64,000 bases of DNA from Norana najaformis (GCA_964023275.1 OZ029916.1:44956472-45020471), one strand, 5' to 3'. Positions 10,985 through 22,789 are shown, numbered from the stretch's first letter. Program-made: numbers and translations. Notes: generated by a model from the sequence alone, not told the origin.

Positions 10985-11360
10985 GATAATGGAAAACCAA
11001 AATGAGTATAATTTTACTCTATTAGTGTATAATTATTAAAGATAATGTTATGTCTTTTATAGGACATGGGCATGTGTGCCAAACTCACATTTCTGTATGT
11101 TTATCAATTTTACTTTTTGTAACATTACTTGATAAAATACACATGGTTATACCAATTTGTTAGGACACCACCATCTTAGTAGTAAATGGTATTGTCTGTA
11201 AACATTGGCTCCCTGTAATTGTTGCACCTACCTAATTTGTATATAGTCTTTGTTGCTTTCGTTAAATATATTTTATTTCATTTGTATTTTGTGAAAAAAA
11301 GAAAAAAAGAACGAAAAACAAAACACCGAAAAATTACCGAAAATATATAAATACGCTAAA
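10985..11360. other. AT-rich spacer, no gene seen
   Basis: Non-repetitive AT-rich sequence ending in an A-rich run at 11290-11330. No supported feature. Confidence 0.4.
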
Positions 11361-11364
11361 AAGC

Positions 11365-11665
11365 CTTTATGGCAACTGAGAAGAGCCTAAATGGCCACAA
11401 AGAGCCTTGACGGCCACAAAAGAGCCTGATGGCCACAAAGAAGCCTTGACGGCCACAAAAGAGCCTTGACGGCCACAAAAGAGCCTGACGGTCACAATAG
11501 AACCTGATGGCCAAAAAAGAACCCGATGGCCAAAAAAGAGCCGGATGGCAAAAAAAGAACCCGATGGCCAAAAAAGAGCCTGATGGCCACAAAAGAGGCT
11601 TAAATGGCCAAAAAAGAGCCTGACGGCTACAAAAGAGCCGAAATGGCCAGTGAAAAGAAAACAAT
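11365..11665. repeat. Minisatellite with GAGCCTGATGGCCA core
   Basis: About 15 imperfect copies of a 19-21-base unit with the core AAGAGCCTGATGGCCACAAA. The array gives a false 143-codon antisense frame. Confidence 0.85.
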
Positions 11666-11959
11666 ACAGAAAATATATAAATCAGATATTGAAAAAAAGG
11701 CTTTATAGCAACTGAGAATAGCCTTAATGGACACACAAGAGCCGTAATAGACAGTGGACAGTCTTCCAACAAGAAGAAAACCAACAAGAAGTCGACAAAG
11801 GTGCCATCAACCAGTCAACAAAACCCCCTTCGCCTGAATTTGGTCTCTCAGCCATGTCGTGCTGCAATCAGTTTTTAAAAAATACATACATTACCTACGG
11901 AAACAAAAATCTTAAAGGAAACGATAAGAAGAAAGAAATGAACTTATGGACAACGTCAA

Positions 11960-12895
11960 CAACATTTTCATGTCGAAGACGTCAACGGCCTTAGTTGCCA
12001 TAAGATGTCGTTAAACCCATGGACAACAACAACTTTGAAACGTTTGATGCCATAAGCTATCGTTAAATGAGGAACTAACTAACCTGAAATATTTTATGAT
12101 TCATTAGATGTTCTCAGTTCGATTAAAACCTGTTACTCCCGGTACAGACTTACACTCCTTCGTGAAACATTAAATAGTTTTAATAACATTAGACTGTTAC
12201 CCTAATTTCGATACCTAGTCATGTTTAAAGTTTAATATTTTATTTAATTGTGACTTTACTTATTGCTAGTTATGGCAAAATATTTTTAAAAACTGTTTTC
12301 TATCTAGAACACTTGCAAGTAGGCCTACGTCAACTGCCAATGCTGCCATGTGACGTCATGTAACTGTTAGTTCTACTACTAATCGCTAGTTTACTGAACT
12401 GACACCTTCTTCTACCGTTTTGTGGGGTGAGGTCGATGTCAACGGCCCTGACAGTCATAAGATGTCGTTAAACAATGGAAAGTACTAATCGTAAGCCCAA
12501 ATCCGTCACTATAATTCAATGGCGTTCAATCGATACAGCAACTCGACCAGTACCTTTATTCGGGCGGTGAGTCCAAAGCCTGGATAAAGGAGGAAGGCGA
12601 CGATAATCATCTTCATTTTAACTCAGCGTCGTTATACAGAAACTACCTACCAATCGCTAGTCCAACTGGCCCCATTGGGTAAGGCAAGAACTACGTCAAC
12701 GGTCCTAGCTGCCATAAAATGTCGTTATACACCCGATCATTAGACACCTTTAAAACGCTTTTCAACGCCGTTATATATAAACGCTTTCCACGCTGTTAAA
12801 TATTCCTCTCTAGGACTACGTTTTATTATGTTAAGTAATTGTTTCACAAAATCTGTGCCAATTGCCTTTGATGCCATAAGATGTCATTACACATT
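11960..12895 (+). repeat. Scattered composite blocks A, B and D
   Basis: A blocks lie at about 11975-12015, 12040-12070, 12425-12470, 12690-12735 and 12845-12890. A C/D block (GTCCAAAGCCTGGATAAAGG ... CAGCGTCGTTA) lies at about 12540-12635, and B (GACACCTTTAAAACGCTTTT) at about 12745-12800. The 12070-12340 stretch between them is AT-rich without features. Confidence 0.6.
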
Positions 12896-12914
12896 GGAAC
12901 TACTCCTAATCTAT

Positions 12915-13095
12915 AGCTGCATTTCATTGCCCAAGGTTTACTTGCCAGCTTACGCTGGTACCAGGTTATACTGCTTGATGACAGAGGCACAGCGTACGCG
13001 ACCCCTTACACGAAGTTGAACCTGAAACCGCATGATCATTGACCAAATTCGTTACCAATAGACCACCGCGTCCCACACGCTAGATGGCGAGTCAA
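12915..13095 (-). mobile_element. tRNA-derived SINE, antisense copy
   Basis: The reverse complement reads GTGGTCTATTGGTAACGAAT, TTTGGTCAATGATCATGCGG, a diverged B-box (AGGTTCAACTTC) and a downstream body with AGTATAACCTGGTACCAGCG. It aligns over its length with 55715-55870, showing a real dispersed family. Confidence 0.7.
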
Positions 13096-13114
13096 CAGAA
13101 AATTGAACTGCTTT

Positions 13115-13195
13115 CTTCTCAGGCGGGGAATTGAATTCCAGACCTCTGGGCATTCAGTATACCTCGCTATTCACCACACAACCGTATCACCAAAA
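13115..13195 (-). repeat. tRNA-like sequence, probable SINE head
   Basis: The reverse complement contains GTGGTGAATAGCGAGGTATA and ...CAGAGGTCTGGAATTCAATTC, resembling a D-arm followed by a degenerate T-arm. It is weak and could be chance. Confidence 0.35.
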
Positions 13196-13534
13196 TACAG
13201 AATTGAGATCAAAAGAAGGATCGGTTATTAGTTTGTGCATCAATAGGCCACCTAGCGAATGAGAAGGACACGATTTTCTCTCATCAAGGCTCGACAGATA
13301 AAACAGTTGGCCCTAATACTCAGGCAAAGCAAAGGTACGGTTTTGGTAGCAGAGCGAAGATGAGTTATGTATATGTATCTGACGATTTGTATAGCGCTTT
13401 TTATGAACCTAACAAGGGCGCTAAATTTACTAATTATTAAATTTATTTACCTAATTGCCTTTAACCCTACCTTCTACTACCTTTTTAATCTCACTTTACA
13501 CTTGCCCTAACGTTGCCTTACGTAACATTTATTT

Positions 13535-13665
13535 ACCTCACCCTTACATCACTAATACCCTACCCTTACCCTTACGTTATCTTAGCCTTACCTTACCTTA
13601 CCTTACCTGAAGCTTGCCTTACCTTACCTAAACTTGTTCTTACTCTTACCACGGGAATACGGGGA
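13535..13665. repeat. CCTTA-type pentamer repeat
   Basis: Imperfect TTACCTTACC/CCCTTAC repeats. Complementary AGGTA pentamers dominate 19220-19530 and 24450-24530. Confidence 0.75.
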
Positions 13666-13869
13666 AATTGGCCCAGGTCATCCAAGGAAGAACGAGGTCA
13701 GGCCATCTATGAGAAAATGAGGCCAGGTCATCAATGAGCAAATGAGGTCATGGCATCGATACCTGGATAAGTCGGTTCACCCACTGCACCCAAAGGCCGG
13801 GTCTGTTTGGTTTAATATCTGCGCTGAAGCAACATTTCTCTCATTACTCACGAAAAGCCTGATAGATCC

Positions 13870-14645
13870 AAAAGGACAGACAGACAGATAAACAGACTGG
13901 CAGACAGACGGACAGAGGGACGACTGATAGACGAAATAGAGAAGGACGGCAAAATGGACGGACGGACGGACGGACGGACGGACGGACGGACGGACGGACG
14001 GACGGACGGACGGACGGACGGACGGACGGATTGTTACTCCCTGGATTTCCTGAAGGTCGCTTCGAATGAGACGAGAACCATTTTGCCAACAGAAGAACTA
14101 ATTACTTATACAAACACGTACAAACGTGCATACATTTTTGTTCTCATTGTTTGTATATGTTTGTTTGTCTGTCTGTCTGTCTGTCTGCAAGTTTGTCCTA
14201 AACGCATTTTTCGTGGATGTCCTGAATTCGTTTTTTCACAAATTTATGTCTGGCTATGTGTCTGTCTGCCTGAGTGTCTGATTGTATGTCTGTCTGTCTG
14301 TGGGTCTGTCTGTGTGTGTCTGCCTATGTGTTTTGTCTGTTTATGTGTGTGTGTGCGTCTGTGTGTGTGTCTGTCTGTGTGTCTGCCTATGTGTTTCTGT
14401 CTGTGTCTCTGTCTATTTTTTCTGGCTGTGTGTCTGTCTGTCTGTCTGTCCATTTGTTTCTCTGTGTGTGCGTGTGTGTGTATGTGTGTCTGTCTGTCTG
14501 TTTCTGTCTGTGTATCTGTCTATTTGTCTGACTGTGTGTCTGGCTGTCTGTCTGCCCATTTGTTTCTCTGCGTGTGCGTGTGTGTGTATGTGTGTCTGTC
14601 TGTCTGTTTGTCTGATCCATTTTCCTCCAAATGTCTGTCTATCTG
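13870..14645. repeat. Tetranucleotide arrays: GACA, GGAC, TGTC
   Basis: GACA repeats at about 13875-13920, a pure (GGAC)n run of about 75 bases at 13954-14030, then TGTC/TGTG-rich sequence at 14160-14640. The 247-codon open frame across it is simple-repeat translation. Confidence 0.9.
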
Positions 14646-14959
14646 TTGTTTCTCTTATCATATTAGTCATTTTCCTTCGGCTCGGTCTATACAATAGCAT
14701 CATTTGTTCTTAAGCTACAGGTTGAGAGTTTCTTATTTTCCGAGCAACTGTGAACGATGCACGAACCAATCTAAGTCAGTTGTGACTTTTCCTGTTACGT
14801 GAGTATTATTTCCTTAAAGATGATTTTGCTGTTTTTAAACCGAACTCTAACAATTTGATCAATTCGTTGAAAAAAGAGCAGTGTCGAGGCCATGTGGTTG
14901 CAATATTAAGCCGTTTACATTTACATTTAAGAACAGTTAGGCTAGCGAGGAACAAATTC

Positions 14960-15083
14960 GAATTGTAATCGTAAACTCGAGATTTCTACGGCGCCCAAAG
15001 TGGAACCAGCTTATTCACAGGCGCTCAGTCAAAACAAAATCGATAGGCAAGAAGGATTTGGTTCCAGGTTAAGATCCAAGAGT

Positions 15084-15138
<55 letters not shown>

Positions 15139-15165
15139 ACAGGCAGGCAGGCAGCTACGGTGGTT
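14960..15165 (-). mobile_element. SINE-like repeat with ATTACG tail and GGCA expansion
   Basis: Same family as 4307-4500. The AGTCAGGCAGGC motif inside the element has expanded to a (GGCA)n run at about 15078-15153, showing where this family seeds the GGCA microsatellite. Confidence 0.7.
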
Positions 15166-15554
15166 AATGTTTGGAATTGTATCTGGATGATAGATAAAGG
15201 AAGAAGAGGAATCAAGATGGGATCTGTGGAAGAGGAGCGTTTTCAGTTTTGAGTGGAAGATCTATGCAGGGATTGCAAGGGGTGAAGTGATGATGAGTTC
15301 GTAAGGCGCATCTTAGGTTCTTAGAAGGTGCTTTAAAATGCTTGGTTGCATACATGCATTCACACTTCCATGGCTAGACTTTGGCCGCCATTATAACTTT
15401 GCCCAAGCAATGAGTATGGGTCTAATCTAATCTAATCCTGTCCAATCCAATCTGATCTAATATAACGACTTCTTGTCATAATGCACGTGGAATCAATCTT
15501 AGGTAGTTAAAATCTAGGTAGTAAAAAATAGTAATCTGTCAAATATTATCCTAT

Positions 15555-15700
15555 TAATAGTATTTAGTGTTTAACGACATCTTGTGGATGTCAGGGCTTT
15601 GATGTCCAACTAACGTAAGAGATGTTACATTTGAAACATTCATCGGTTTTGAACGAACTGTGGGTTATATCTAACGTTGAATAAAGCGAAATAAAGGTGT
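15555..15700 (-). repeat. A block and flanking composite repeat, antisense
   Basis: GTTTAACGACATCTTGTGGA at about 15570 is the reverse complement of an A block. Diverged B-like sequence follows. Confidence 0.5.
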
Positions 15701-15759
15701 CTAAAATACCCAATATTAGGCATTATAGCAGCGTCGAGTGGTTAGCGGCATCTTGTGGC

Positions 15760-16142
15760 TATAGGTTAGAGATAAGCTTTGGCCCGGCCCGTTCTTTTTC
15801 GCGGGCGGGCAGGCAGGGCCGCCCCGAGAAGTTTCGGCTTGCTTTTCACATTTCTCAGCCCTTGTACAAAACTCCTGTCGCTGTATTTTTGGTACTAGAT
15901 TTTATCCATTTGTTAAGTTTAAGTTAGCATTTTAAACTGTCCAATACTTACTAAGGAAGTAATTACTGAAGATTAAACAATCTGCAGTTAACGGCGCGCC
16001 GCATACCGATTAGAGATAAGCATCGGACCGGGCCGGGCCCTGCTCGACGGCGGGCCGGACAGGGTTGGGCCGGGCCCTGCTCGACGGCGGGCCGGACAGG
16101 GTTGGGCCGGGCCGCGATTTTTCGGCCCGCACTGATCTCTTG
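15760..16142. mobile_element. GC-rich paired repeats, possible DNA-transposon ends
   Basis: Two GC-rich blocks start TAGAGATAAGC (15765 and 16012) in an otherwise AT-rich region. The second contains a tandemly duplicated segment of about 51 bases with GGGCCGGGCCCTGCTCGACGG and ends CCCGCACTGATCTCT, roughly inverted to its start. This suggests a non-autonomous DNA element, perhaps hAT. I could not find a target-site duplication. Confidence 0.4.
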
Positions 16143-16159
16143 TTAACACGCCTATACAG

Positions 16160-16260
16160 AGCTACCACGGGCCGTACATGGGGACCGTAAAAGGCGTGGA
16201 GCCCATTCAAACGGGCAGGTGTGGTGAAGGATCTCACCCGATTACTCCATTGCAAAATGA
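16160..16260 (+). repeat. Dispersed repeat with CACCCATTCAAA core
   Basis: Contains GCGTGGAGCCCATTCAAACG, GGTGTGGTGAAGGATCTCAC and CCGA. A second copy at 21130-21205 shares this order, so it is a dispersed family of unknown type. Confidence 0.55.
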
Positions 16261-16507
16261 ACAGGATCGAGGTCATACTGTCGTTTTATAAAAACGTTTA
16301 AATTTACATTTTATACCGAGACTTCTTTGAACTTTAGTCCTGAGGTCAAAGGTTAGTATCCTGTCAGATCGTTCATCTGAAATGCAAAACAAGACCACAG
16401 CAATCCAATGACTGGACACCTTTTTTACCTCCCTACTTGAGTTAGTAGTCGGTAGTCGTTTACCGACCAATAAAGATGGAGGGCTTAATGTGCGCCAGGT
16501 GGCGGGG

Positions 16508-16925
16508 TATCCCACGGACTAATAACCAAATAATAACCAAATAATGACCAAATAATAACTAAATAATAACCAAATAATGACCAAATAATGACCAAATAAT
16601 GACCGAATAATGATCGAATAATGACCAAATAATGACCAAATAGTGACCAAATATTAACCAAATAATGACCAAATAATGACCAAATAATGACCAAATAGTG
16701 ACCAAATAACGATCAAATAATGACCAAATAATGACCGAATAATGACCAAATAGTGACCAAATAATAACCAAATAATAACCAAATAATGACCAAATAATGA
16801 CCAAATAATGACCAAATAGTGACCAAATAATAACCAAATAATAACCAAATAATGACCAAATAATGACCAAATAATGACCAAATAATGACCAAATAATGAC
16901 CAAATAAGTGACCAAATAATAACCC
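16508..16925. repeat. 11-base minisatellite AATAATGACCA
   Basis: About 37 copies of an 11-base unit with variants AATAATAACCA, AATAGTGACCA and AATAATGACCG. Translation gives false WSLFGHYLVII-type repeats on the - strand. Confidence 0.95.
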
Positions 16926-16927
16926 GG

Positions 16928-17085
16928 CTCAATTTGTTTCTGTGTCTTCTCGAAGTTCCCTCTTGGGTTTTGACCAGGCTTACCCTAGAATTTAGAACTC
17001 ACAACGACTTTGCTTAGTAGCGACCATCAGCTGGTACCTTAAGCATCATTACAGTGGCGCTATAGAAGTTCTAGGATTACTGGAT
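16928..17085 (+). mobile_element. LINE 3' end
   Basis: Shares GACTTTGCTTAGTAGCGACC, ATCAGCTGGTACCTT and ATTACAGTGGCGCTATAGAA with 59800-59885, where the sequence follows an L2/CR1-like coding end. Confidence 0.6.
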
Positions 17086-17412
17086 AATCTATATATATAT
17101 ATTATATATACATAACAAAACCATATATATATAAGTTTTAAATAACAAAATCATATAACACATGGTTTCTATGGTTACAAAACCATACATATATGCTATA
17201 AATAACAAAATCATATTACACATGGTTGTTTTATATATGCAGTCTATTCTTAGAACACCGCAATAAAGATCAGACAAAACCTGTTCCAGATCACATTGCA
17301 GACTTTTTCGTGCTGTGTTGATTGATATAATAAATCTCTCTATGAACGTTGGCCTATATTTGTGTATACTTAAAACGCCCATGATATACAGGCCTCGTGT
17401 GCATTGATAACC

Positions 17413-17505
<93 letters not shown>
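17086..17505. repeat. AT-rich dinucleotide tracts
   Basis: (TA)n-rich sequence at 17086-17130 and a longer (AT)n run at about 17408-17505. The 17130-17390 interval has two copies of a motif with AAATAACAAAATCATATxACA. Confidence 0.85.
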
Positions 17506-17508
<3 letters not shown>

Positions 17509-17632
17509 GACATACGTACATGACAGATCACTAGTATAAAGAACTAAGAAAATGTTATCCAGCCTGTAAGTTGTCCATCTGTACGATAGGCAAATCAGTC
17601 ACATTGGCGTCTTACCAACGAGGTTTCTCTAA

Positions 17633-17635
<3 letters not shown>

Positions 17636-17674
<39 letters not shown>

Positions 17675-17765
17675 GCAAACACACACAGACACACACACAC
17701 AAACGCACACACACGCACGCACACACACACAAACGCACGCACAAACGCACGCACACACACGTATA
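17636..17765. repeat. (CA)n microsatellite
   Basis: About 34 bases of pure CA followed by interrupted CACACGCA/CACAAACG repeats. Confidence 0.95.
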
Positions 17766-18034
17766 TATATAAGTTCTTGTATAACGCTATTATATATATA
17801 TATGTATATGACCTGTTACATATATTAGATATAATGATGTGCATATTTACAGCATATCTGTATATTGTAGGCCTATATAATATATCGAGCTATGGAGCTC
17901 AGGTACCGACATTCGGGCGTCTAAATCGTACACAATTATAATGAGTCTAGCGTATTATGTTCACGTGGTTCGACTGTACAGAGGCATATAGACAGGTATG
18001 GACACTGACATCGATGCACGTATAGAAGCAGAGA

Positions 18035-18192
18035 GACTGAGACAGAGACAGAGACTGAAAGAAGAGACTGAGACAGAGAGAGAGAGAGACTGACTTGATG
18101 TTTTCATCCTTCTTCTATCAAAACTCTTCCCCTCCTCCTCCTCCTCCTCCTCCTCCTCCTCCTTCTCTTCTCCTCCTGCTCTTCCTCCTCCT

Positions 18193-18280
<88 letters not shown>

Positions 18281-19005
18281 TCTTCTTCTGCTCCTCATAC
18301 CTTCTCTTCCTTCTCATTCTCTCCTTCTCTTTACCCTCTTTCTTCCCGTCCTTCTCCTCTCCATTCTCATTTTCTCCTTCTCTTCCTTCTCACTCATCCA
18401 CTTCTTCCCTTCCTACTCTTCCTTCTCATCTCCTCTCCTCTAAGCTATTCTTTCTCCTCTTTTTATCTTCCTTCTCTTCCTTCTCTTTCTTATGATCTTC
18501 TCCTTCACTTTAACCTCTTCCTGATCCCGTTCTTCTCTTCCTCTTCCTCATCCTCTCCTCCTCCTTTTCCTCGTTTTTCCTCTCTACCTGCTACTCATAA
18601 ACCTGCTTCATTACTACTTTTTATCCTCACTGTCATATTCCTCCTCCTCCTCCTCCTCCTCCTCCTCTTTCATCTTTCTTATCCTTCTAATTATCTTCTC
18701 TCGTAATCTTTTGATCTCATTTCTGCTGTTTTTCTTCCCTCCTTCCCTCCTTCTGTTATTCCCTCTCCTTTTCCTTACTAATTTTCCCTTTATTCATTCC
18801 TCCTCCGCCATCTCCTTTCATGTCTTAATCTTTCTCCTCCTCCTCCTCCTCCTGCTCCTGCTCCTCGTCCTCCTTCACGTCTTCCTCTTTTTCCTCTTCC
18901 TCCTTCCCTCCTTCCTCCTCCTCTTCATCCTCCTCCTTTCTCATCCTCTTCCTCCTCTTCTTCCTCCTCCTTCTTTTCCTCCTCTTCCACTCCCACTGCA
19001 CGTAT
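18035..19005. repeat. Pyrimidine-rich tract with (ATC)n core
   Basis: GAGA repeats at 18040-18090, then (CCT)n at about 18130-18162, (ATC)n at about 18196-18280, and about 700 bases of TCC/TTC-rich sequence to about 18990. Long open frames on both strands are homopolymeric (poly-H, poly-D, poly-M). Confidence 0.9.
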
Positions 19006-19214
19006 TCCTTGTTATTCCCTCGTCTCATATCGGCAGCAATCGCCTTTCCAAACACTAAATTTGAATTCCCTATCAACACGGTTGGTAGACCGAATGTCAA
19101 AAAAATTATTACCCGTTAAAAATTCTCCCACGATAATTAAAATCGTCCCATTTAACCCGCCGCGTTGTTGAATACCATAAAAATTGTAAACACTGCAATC
19201 TTTGGTACTCTCTA

Positions 19215-19530
19215 TGGTATGACAAGATAAGGTAAGGTAAGGTAAAATTAAGGTAAAGAAATGGTAAAGGTAATGTAATGAAAGAAAGGCAAGGTAAGGT
19301 AAAGAAAGGTAAGCAAGGCAAGGTAGGTAAAGGTGAAGTAAGGTAAGGTAAGGCAAGACAAGGTAAGATAAAGGTTAAGGAATAGTAAAGGTATGGTAGG
19401 TTAAGGTAAAGAAAGTCAAGGCAAGATCAGGTCAAGGAAAGGTGAGGTAAGGTAACGTAAGGGTATAGTAAGGTAAAATAAAGTAAAGTAAGATATGATA
19501 GTGTTAAGTAAGGAAAGATAAGGTGAGTTA
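19215..19530. repeat. AGGTA pentamer repeat
   Basis: Imperfect GGTAAGGTAA repeats over about 310 bases. It contains many GTAAGG words that resemble splice donors but have no exon context. Confidence 0.9.
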
Positions 19531-19649
19531 ATAGTTATTTGTTTGGCGCCTTTAAAACCACTGGTCCTTGTAGGAGGTGTCACGGGTTGAAGGATCTCGA
19601 ACAGAAGAACGACTACCAGAGACCTTTCCAAAAAATTAAGGACAAATGT

Positions 19650-19890
19650 AGGATCACTTGCCTTTAGCTGCTGTGCTCCTCATATTTGAAATTATCTACT
19701 GCAAAAGGCTTGATTTGCAAACTCGCTTTCATCTTTTAGATCACTTCTTAAGACTAATTACTTTATCCTGGCTTTTGCATGATTCCTTCTTGGCCCCAAG
19801 CGAACATATATCTGCGCCTCAGATTCAGGTGTACTGACATTGCGCGGGTTATAATTGCTTTCAATAAATAAATAAAACGAATAAGGAAAA
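19650..19890 (+). mobile_element. L2/CR1-like LINE 3' remnant
   Basis: A decayed frame reads SLAFSCCAPHIWNYL, a stop, then SLSSFRSLLKTNYFI. This is the 'A..WN.LP ... FRSLLKT' pattern of L2/CR1 C-termini. An AATAAATAAA tail lies near 19863. Confidence 0.5.
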
Positions 19891-19959
19891 GTATCAAATG
19901 AAAGTGTATTTTGTTCCTATTTAGATGGCCGTGCACTACCCCGAAACATCATTATCCAT

Positions 19960-20090
19960 TAAACGCAGATGACGAATATATAGCGACGTTCAAGAGCGTT
20001 TTAAAGGTGTCTAGAGACAGCTCTGCATTATCCACCACCTAGCGACATCTTGTGCCTATCATTGCTGTTGACGGTTGGATTCCAACAGTT
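19960..20090 (-). repeat. B-A composite block, antisense
   Basis: ATATAGCGACGTTCAAGAGC, GTTTTAAAGGTGTCTAG, and then AGCGACATCTTGTG are the reverse complements of blocks B and A. Confidence 0.65.
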
Positions 20091-20285
20091 TAACGACATC
20101 TTGGGCATCAAAGGCCATTAAAGTCGCCATCCTCCGTTATCCAGGCTTGGAACTGGCACTGCCCGAGTACGGCCGTGGCGGAATTTCTTTAGTCTCAGTC
20201 GGGTGGCCCCAGTCCTTAGCCTGGATAAAGAAGGAGGGCGACGCCAATCATCTTCAATGCGACACAGCGTCGTTAAGCTGAAATT
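20085..20285. repeat. Fold-back pair of C blocks
   Basis: The left arm (20088-20170) is a reverse-complement C-A block: AGTTTAACGACATCTTGGGC ... TATCCAGGCTTGGAACTGGC. The right arm (20185-20280) is a forward C-D block: CCTGGATAAAGAAGGAGGGC ... CAGCGTCGTTAAGC. The arms are about 80 bases each around a short centre. Confidence 0.65.
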
Positions 20286-20329
20286 ATTCATTCATTTATA
20301 TTTATTAATCGCTAATTACTAGGATAATT

Positions 20330-20780
20330 AGGTCTGATCGGCGTCAACGGCCATGACAGCCATAGGCTGTCGTTAAACGCTGAATAACTCAGCGCTCTCC
20401 TTAGACACCTTTGAAACGCTCTTCAACAACGCTATAGATTTATCAACTGCGTTTACTCAATTATTTATTTAAGTTGCAAATAGGATAGAATTCCTTCTTA
20501 CATACTTAGTAACTGAAATTCCAGTCTACTTGCTATTTAAAGGGGAAAATGTGTTAACTAACTGTACAGTTTAATTGTTTGTGAAATTGCTGATTTAAGA
20601 TATGACGTCAACTGCTGCTGATTCCATGAGATGTCGTTAAACTGAGGATTTAAAAAAATCAGTAGTGGAAACTGCCACTGCCGTGTTCTGGTGGTGCCAG
20701 TCCTAAGCCCGGATAAAAATGGAGGGTGACGTCAACGGCCTTTGATGCCGTAAGATGTCGGTAAACTGAGGGAACCTAAT
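20330..20780 (+). repeat. A-B and C-A composite blocks
   Basis: A-B lies at 20338-20460. An A-type end lies at about 20600-20645. A C-A unit lies at about 20675-20770 with CCCGGATAAAAATGGAGGGT and GATGTCGGTAAACTGAGGGA. Confidence 0.6.
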
Positions 20781-20784
20781 CTAC

Positions 20785-21120
20785 AGTGGGATTCTCCAAA
20801 TTCTGTTGGCGTAAGTAAGGCCATGACAACCACAAGATTTCGCTAAAACCTGAGATCTACAATTAGCCAGAACTAGTACATACTTTCTAGCCTAACTGTT
20901 GCGTGGGAAATTAAAACAACTTCACGGAAACGCAGGCACAACAAAAAGAAGTTTATGCCTAAGATATAGTTATATGAATGTACTGTTATATTTCATTAGG
21001 TATTTCATTGCAAGATATTTCAGCCTCGCTCATCCCCACCTCATGGAATATGCCTTTGATAGCTGTAGGCCTAGTTCAGATAAGAGAGTTCAGCAGGCCT
21101 AGGCCTACTCATGCTATTGG
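20785..21120. other. Spacer, no gene seen
   Basis: A short A-like fragment at about 20815-20850, then mixed sequence with GGCCTAGGCCTA words near 21095. The 67-codon frame at 20899 has no recognisable similarity. Confidence 0.4.
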
Positions 21121-21124
21121 TACA

Positions 21125-21675
21125 CGAGGACCTTAATTAGCGTGGCACCCATTCAAATGGGCAGCGGTGGTGAAGGACCTCACCCGAAAAATTCACTGAA
21201 AAATGTTGTACCGATTAAGAGTAATAATAGTTTCCGTTTAACGACGTTGTATCATGACGAAGATGATTAAGATCGCCCTTCTCCTATATCTCGGCTTAGA
21301 ACTAGCACCACCCAATGACATAGATGATATATATCCTCCATGGCAACCTCCGAGCACAGAGTTGCGGTTATCGGTATTGACCGTTGTTTAACGACATCCT
21401 ATGGCTGCCAGGGCCGTTGACGCCAACCTTGCTTTACTCGATGCTTTGTTATGGTTCCGATATTTAACGATACCTTATGGCATCAAATGCCGCTGACGTC
21501 GATTGGAAAAAATTGTACAGTTTTCACCACATAGAAGATACGTTTTTTCCACAAAATTTTCGTTTAAATCCAGTTGGTTCTCATATAGTGACGTTTAAGA
21601 GCTTTTTCAAGGTGTCTAAGGAGAGAGCAGCATTATCCAGTGTTTAGCGACATCTCGTGGCTCCCTTTCAGTACC
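21125..21675. repeat. Second CACCCATTCAAA repeat and antisense composite blocks
   Basis: 21130-21205 matches 16160-16260. Antisense blocks follow: D/C at about 21238-21310, and A at about 21390-21430, 21458-21500 and 21640-21665. The B block with TTTTTCAAGGTGTCTAAGGA is at about 21580-21630. Confidence 0.6.
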
Positions 21676-21679
21676 CTTA

Positions 21680-22065
21680 GCATCCGTGCATCACTGTTTG
21701 TTTCTCGGCACAAACGGCGATTAATTAGTAGTAGTTTCTGTTTATCCGCCCTCTCAGCGACAATTTGCAGTCGATGCGCTCATTTTATAGCCGAATTCGC
21801 TAGAGGGCAATAGTGGCGCAGAAACCGTTCACGTCTTCATTCCTCTCCTGAACTCAATACATGCTGGTTGAAAAGTTTTATAAAACAGAAGAAACTCTGA
21901 ATTATATTTTAGGAAAATATTTTAAAACAAATCGATCACGAATAGTCGGAGTTGCTGTCGTTTGGGTTGATTTAAACCCGGAAAAACATACATCACTTTT
22001 CCAGTAGCATACCACTTCTTTAAGTATTGCCTGTTGGTGTTAATCATTACCATCGAAAGTATCAC
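21680..22065. other. Spacer, no gene seen
   Basis: Unique-looking sequence with no exon-like open frame of note and no repeat copy I can align to others in the window. Confidence 0.4.
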
Positions 22066-22069
22066 TCCG

Positions 22070-22286
22070 CCACTGCATTGTTTGGCAGTAGGGCCAGTCC
22101 CAAGCCTGGATAAAGGAGGAGGGCGAGGTTAACGGCCTTTGATGGCTTAAGATGTCGTTAAACTGAGGAACTAGTACTGCTGCCTTTAGTCGGGTGGTGC
22201 CAGTTCGAAGCCTGTCTGAAGGAGAATGACGACGCTAATCATCTTCGTTATGACTCAGCGTCGTCAAGCAACTACTACTACTACTA

Positions 22287-22323
<37 letters not shown>

Positions 22324-22745
22324 CAGCACTACTACTACTACTACTGATCGCCTTCGTTTTGTGGCTAATGAGCACTAGCTTTAGTCGAAATGTGAGGGAA
22401 GGATCGACGTCAATGGCCCTGGCAGTCACAAGATGTCACTAAACACCGGACGATGCTATGAGCTCCTTGGACACCTTTAAAACGCTTTAGAACAACGTTA
22501 TATAATGGCAAATACCATTACTTTGAAACATTGAAATACAAAGTGTAAAGTACAAACGTTTTTCAAATGGACGTCAACGGCCTTTGATGCCATAAGATGT
22601 AGTTAAACATTGGAAACTACTTCTATCAGTCGGCAAAACTCTGGGCTGCCCTTTTCAGGTGGTGCCAGTCCGAAGCCTGGATAAAGGAGGAGGGCAGGGC
22701 GACGCTAATCATCACCATGGTTGTGATAAAGCGTCGTTAAGCAGT
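22070..22745 (+). repeat. Composite blocks C-A, D, A-B, A, C-D with (CTA)n
   Basis: C-A at 22068-22170, D-type end at about 22185-22265, then (ACT)n at about 22266-22345. A-B at about 22400-22510, A at about 22570-22610, and C-D at about 22660-22745. Confidence 0.7.
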
Positions 22746-22789
22746 AACTACACATGTAGCTGTATCAGTCAGTCAAGTCAATCAGTCAG

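Noticed and set aside
19215..19530. Clusters of GTAAGG as splice donors
   Set aside because: They are units of an AGGTA pentamer repeat with no adjacent exon.
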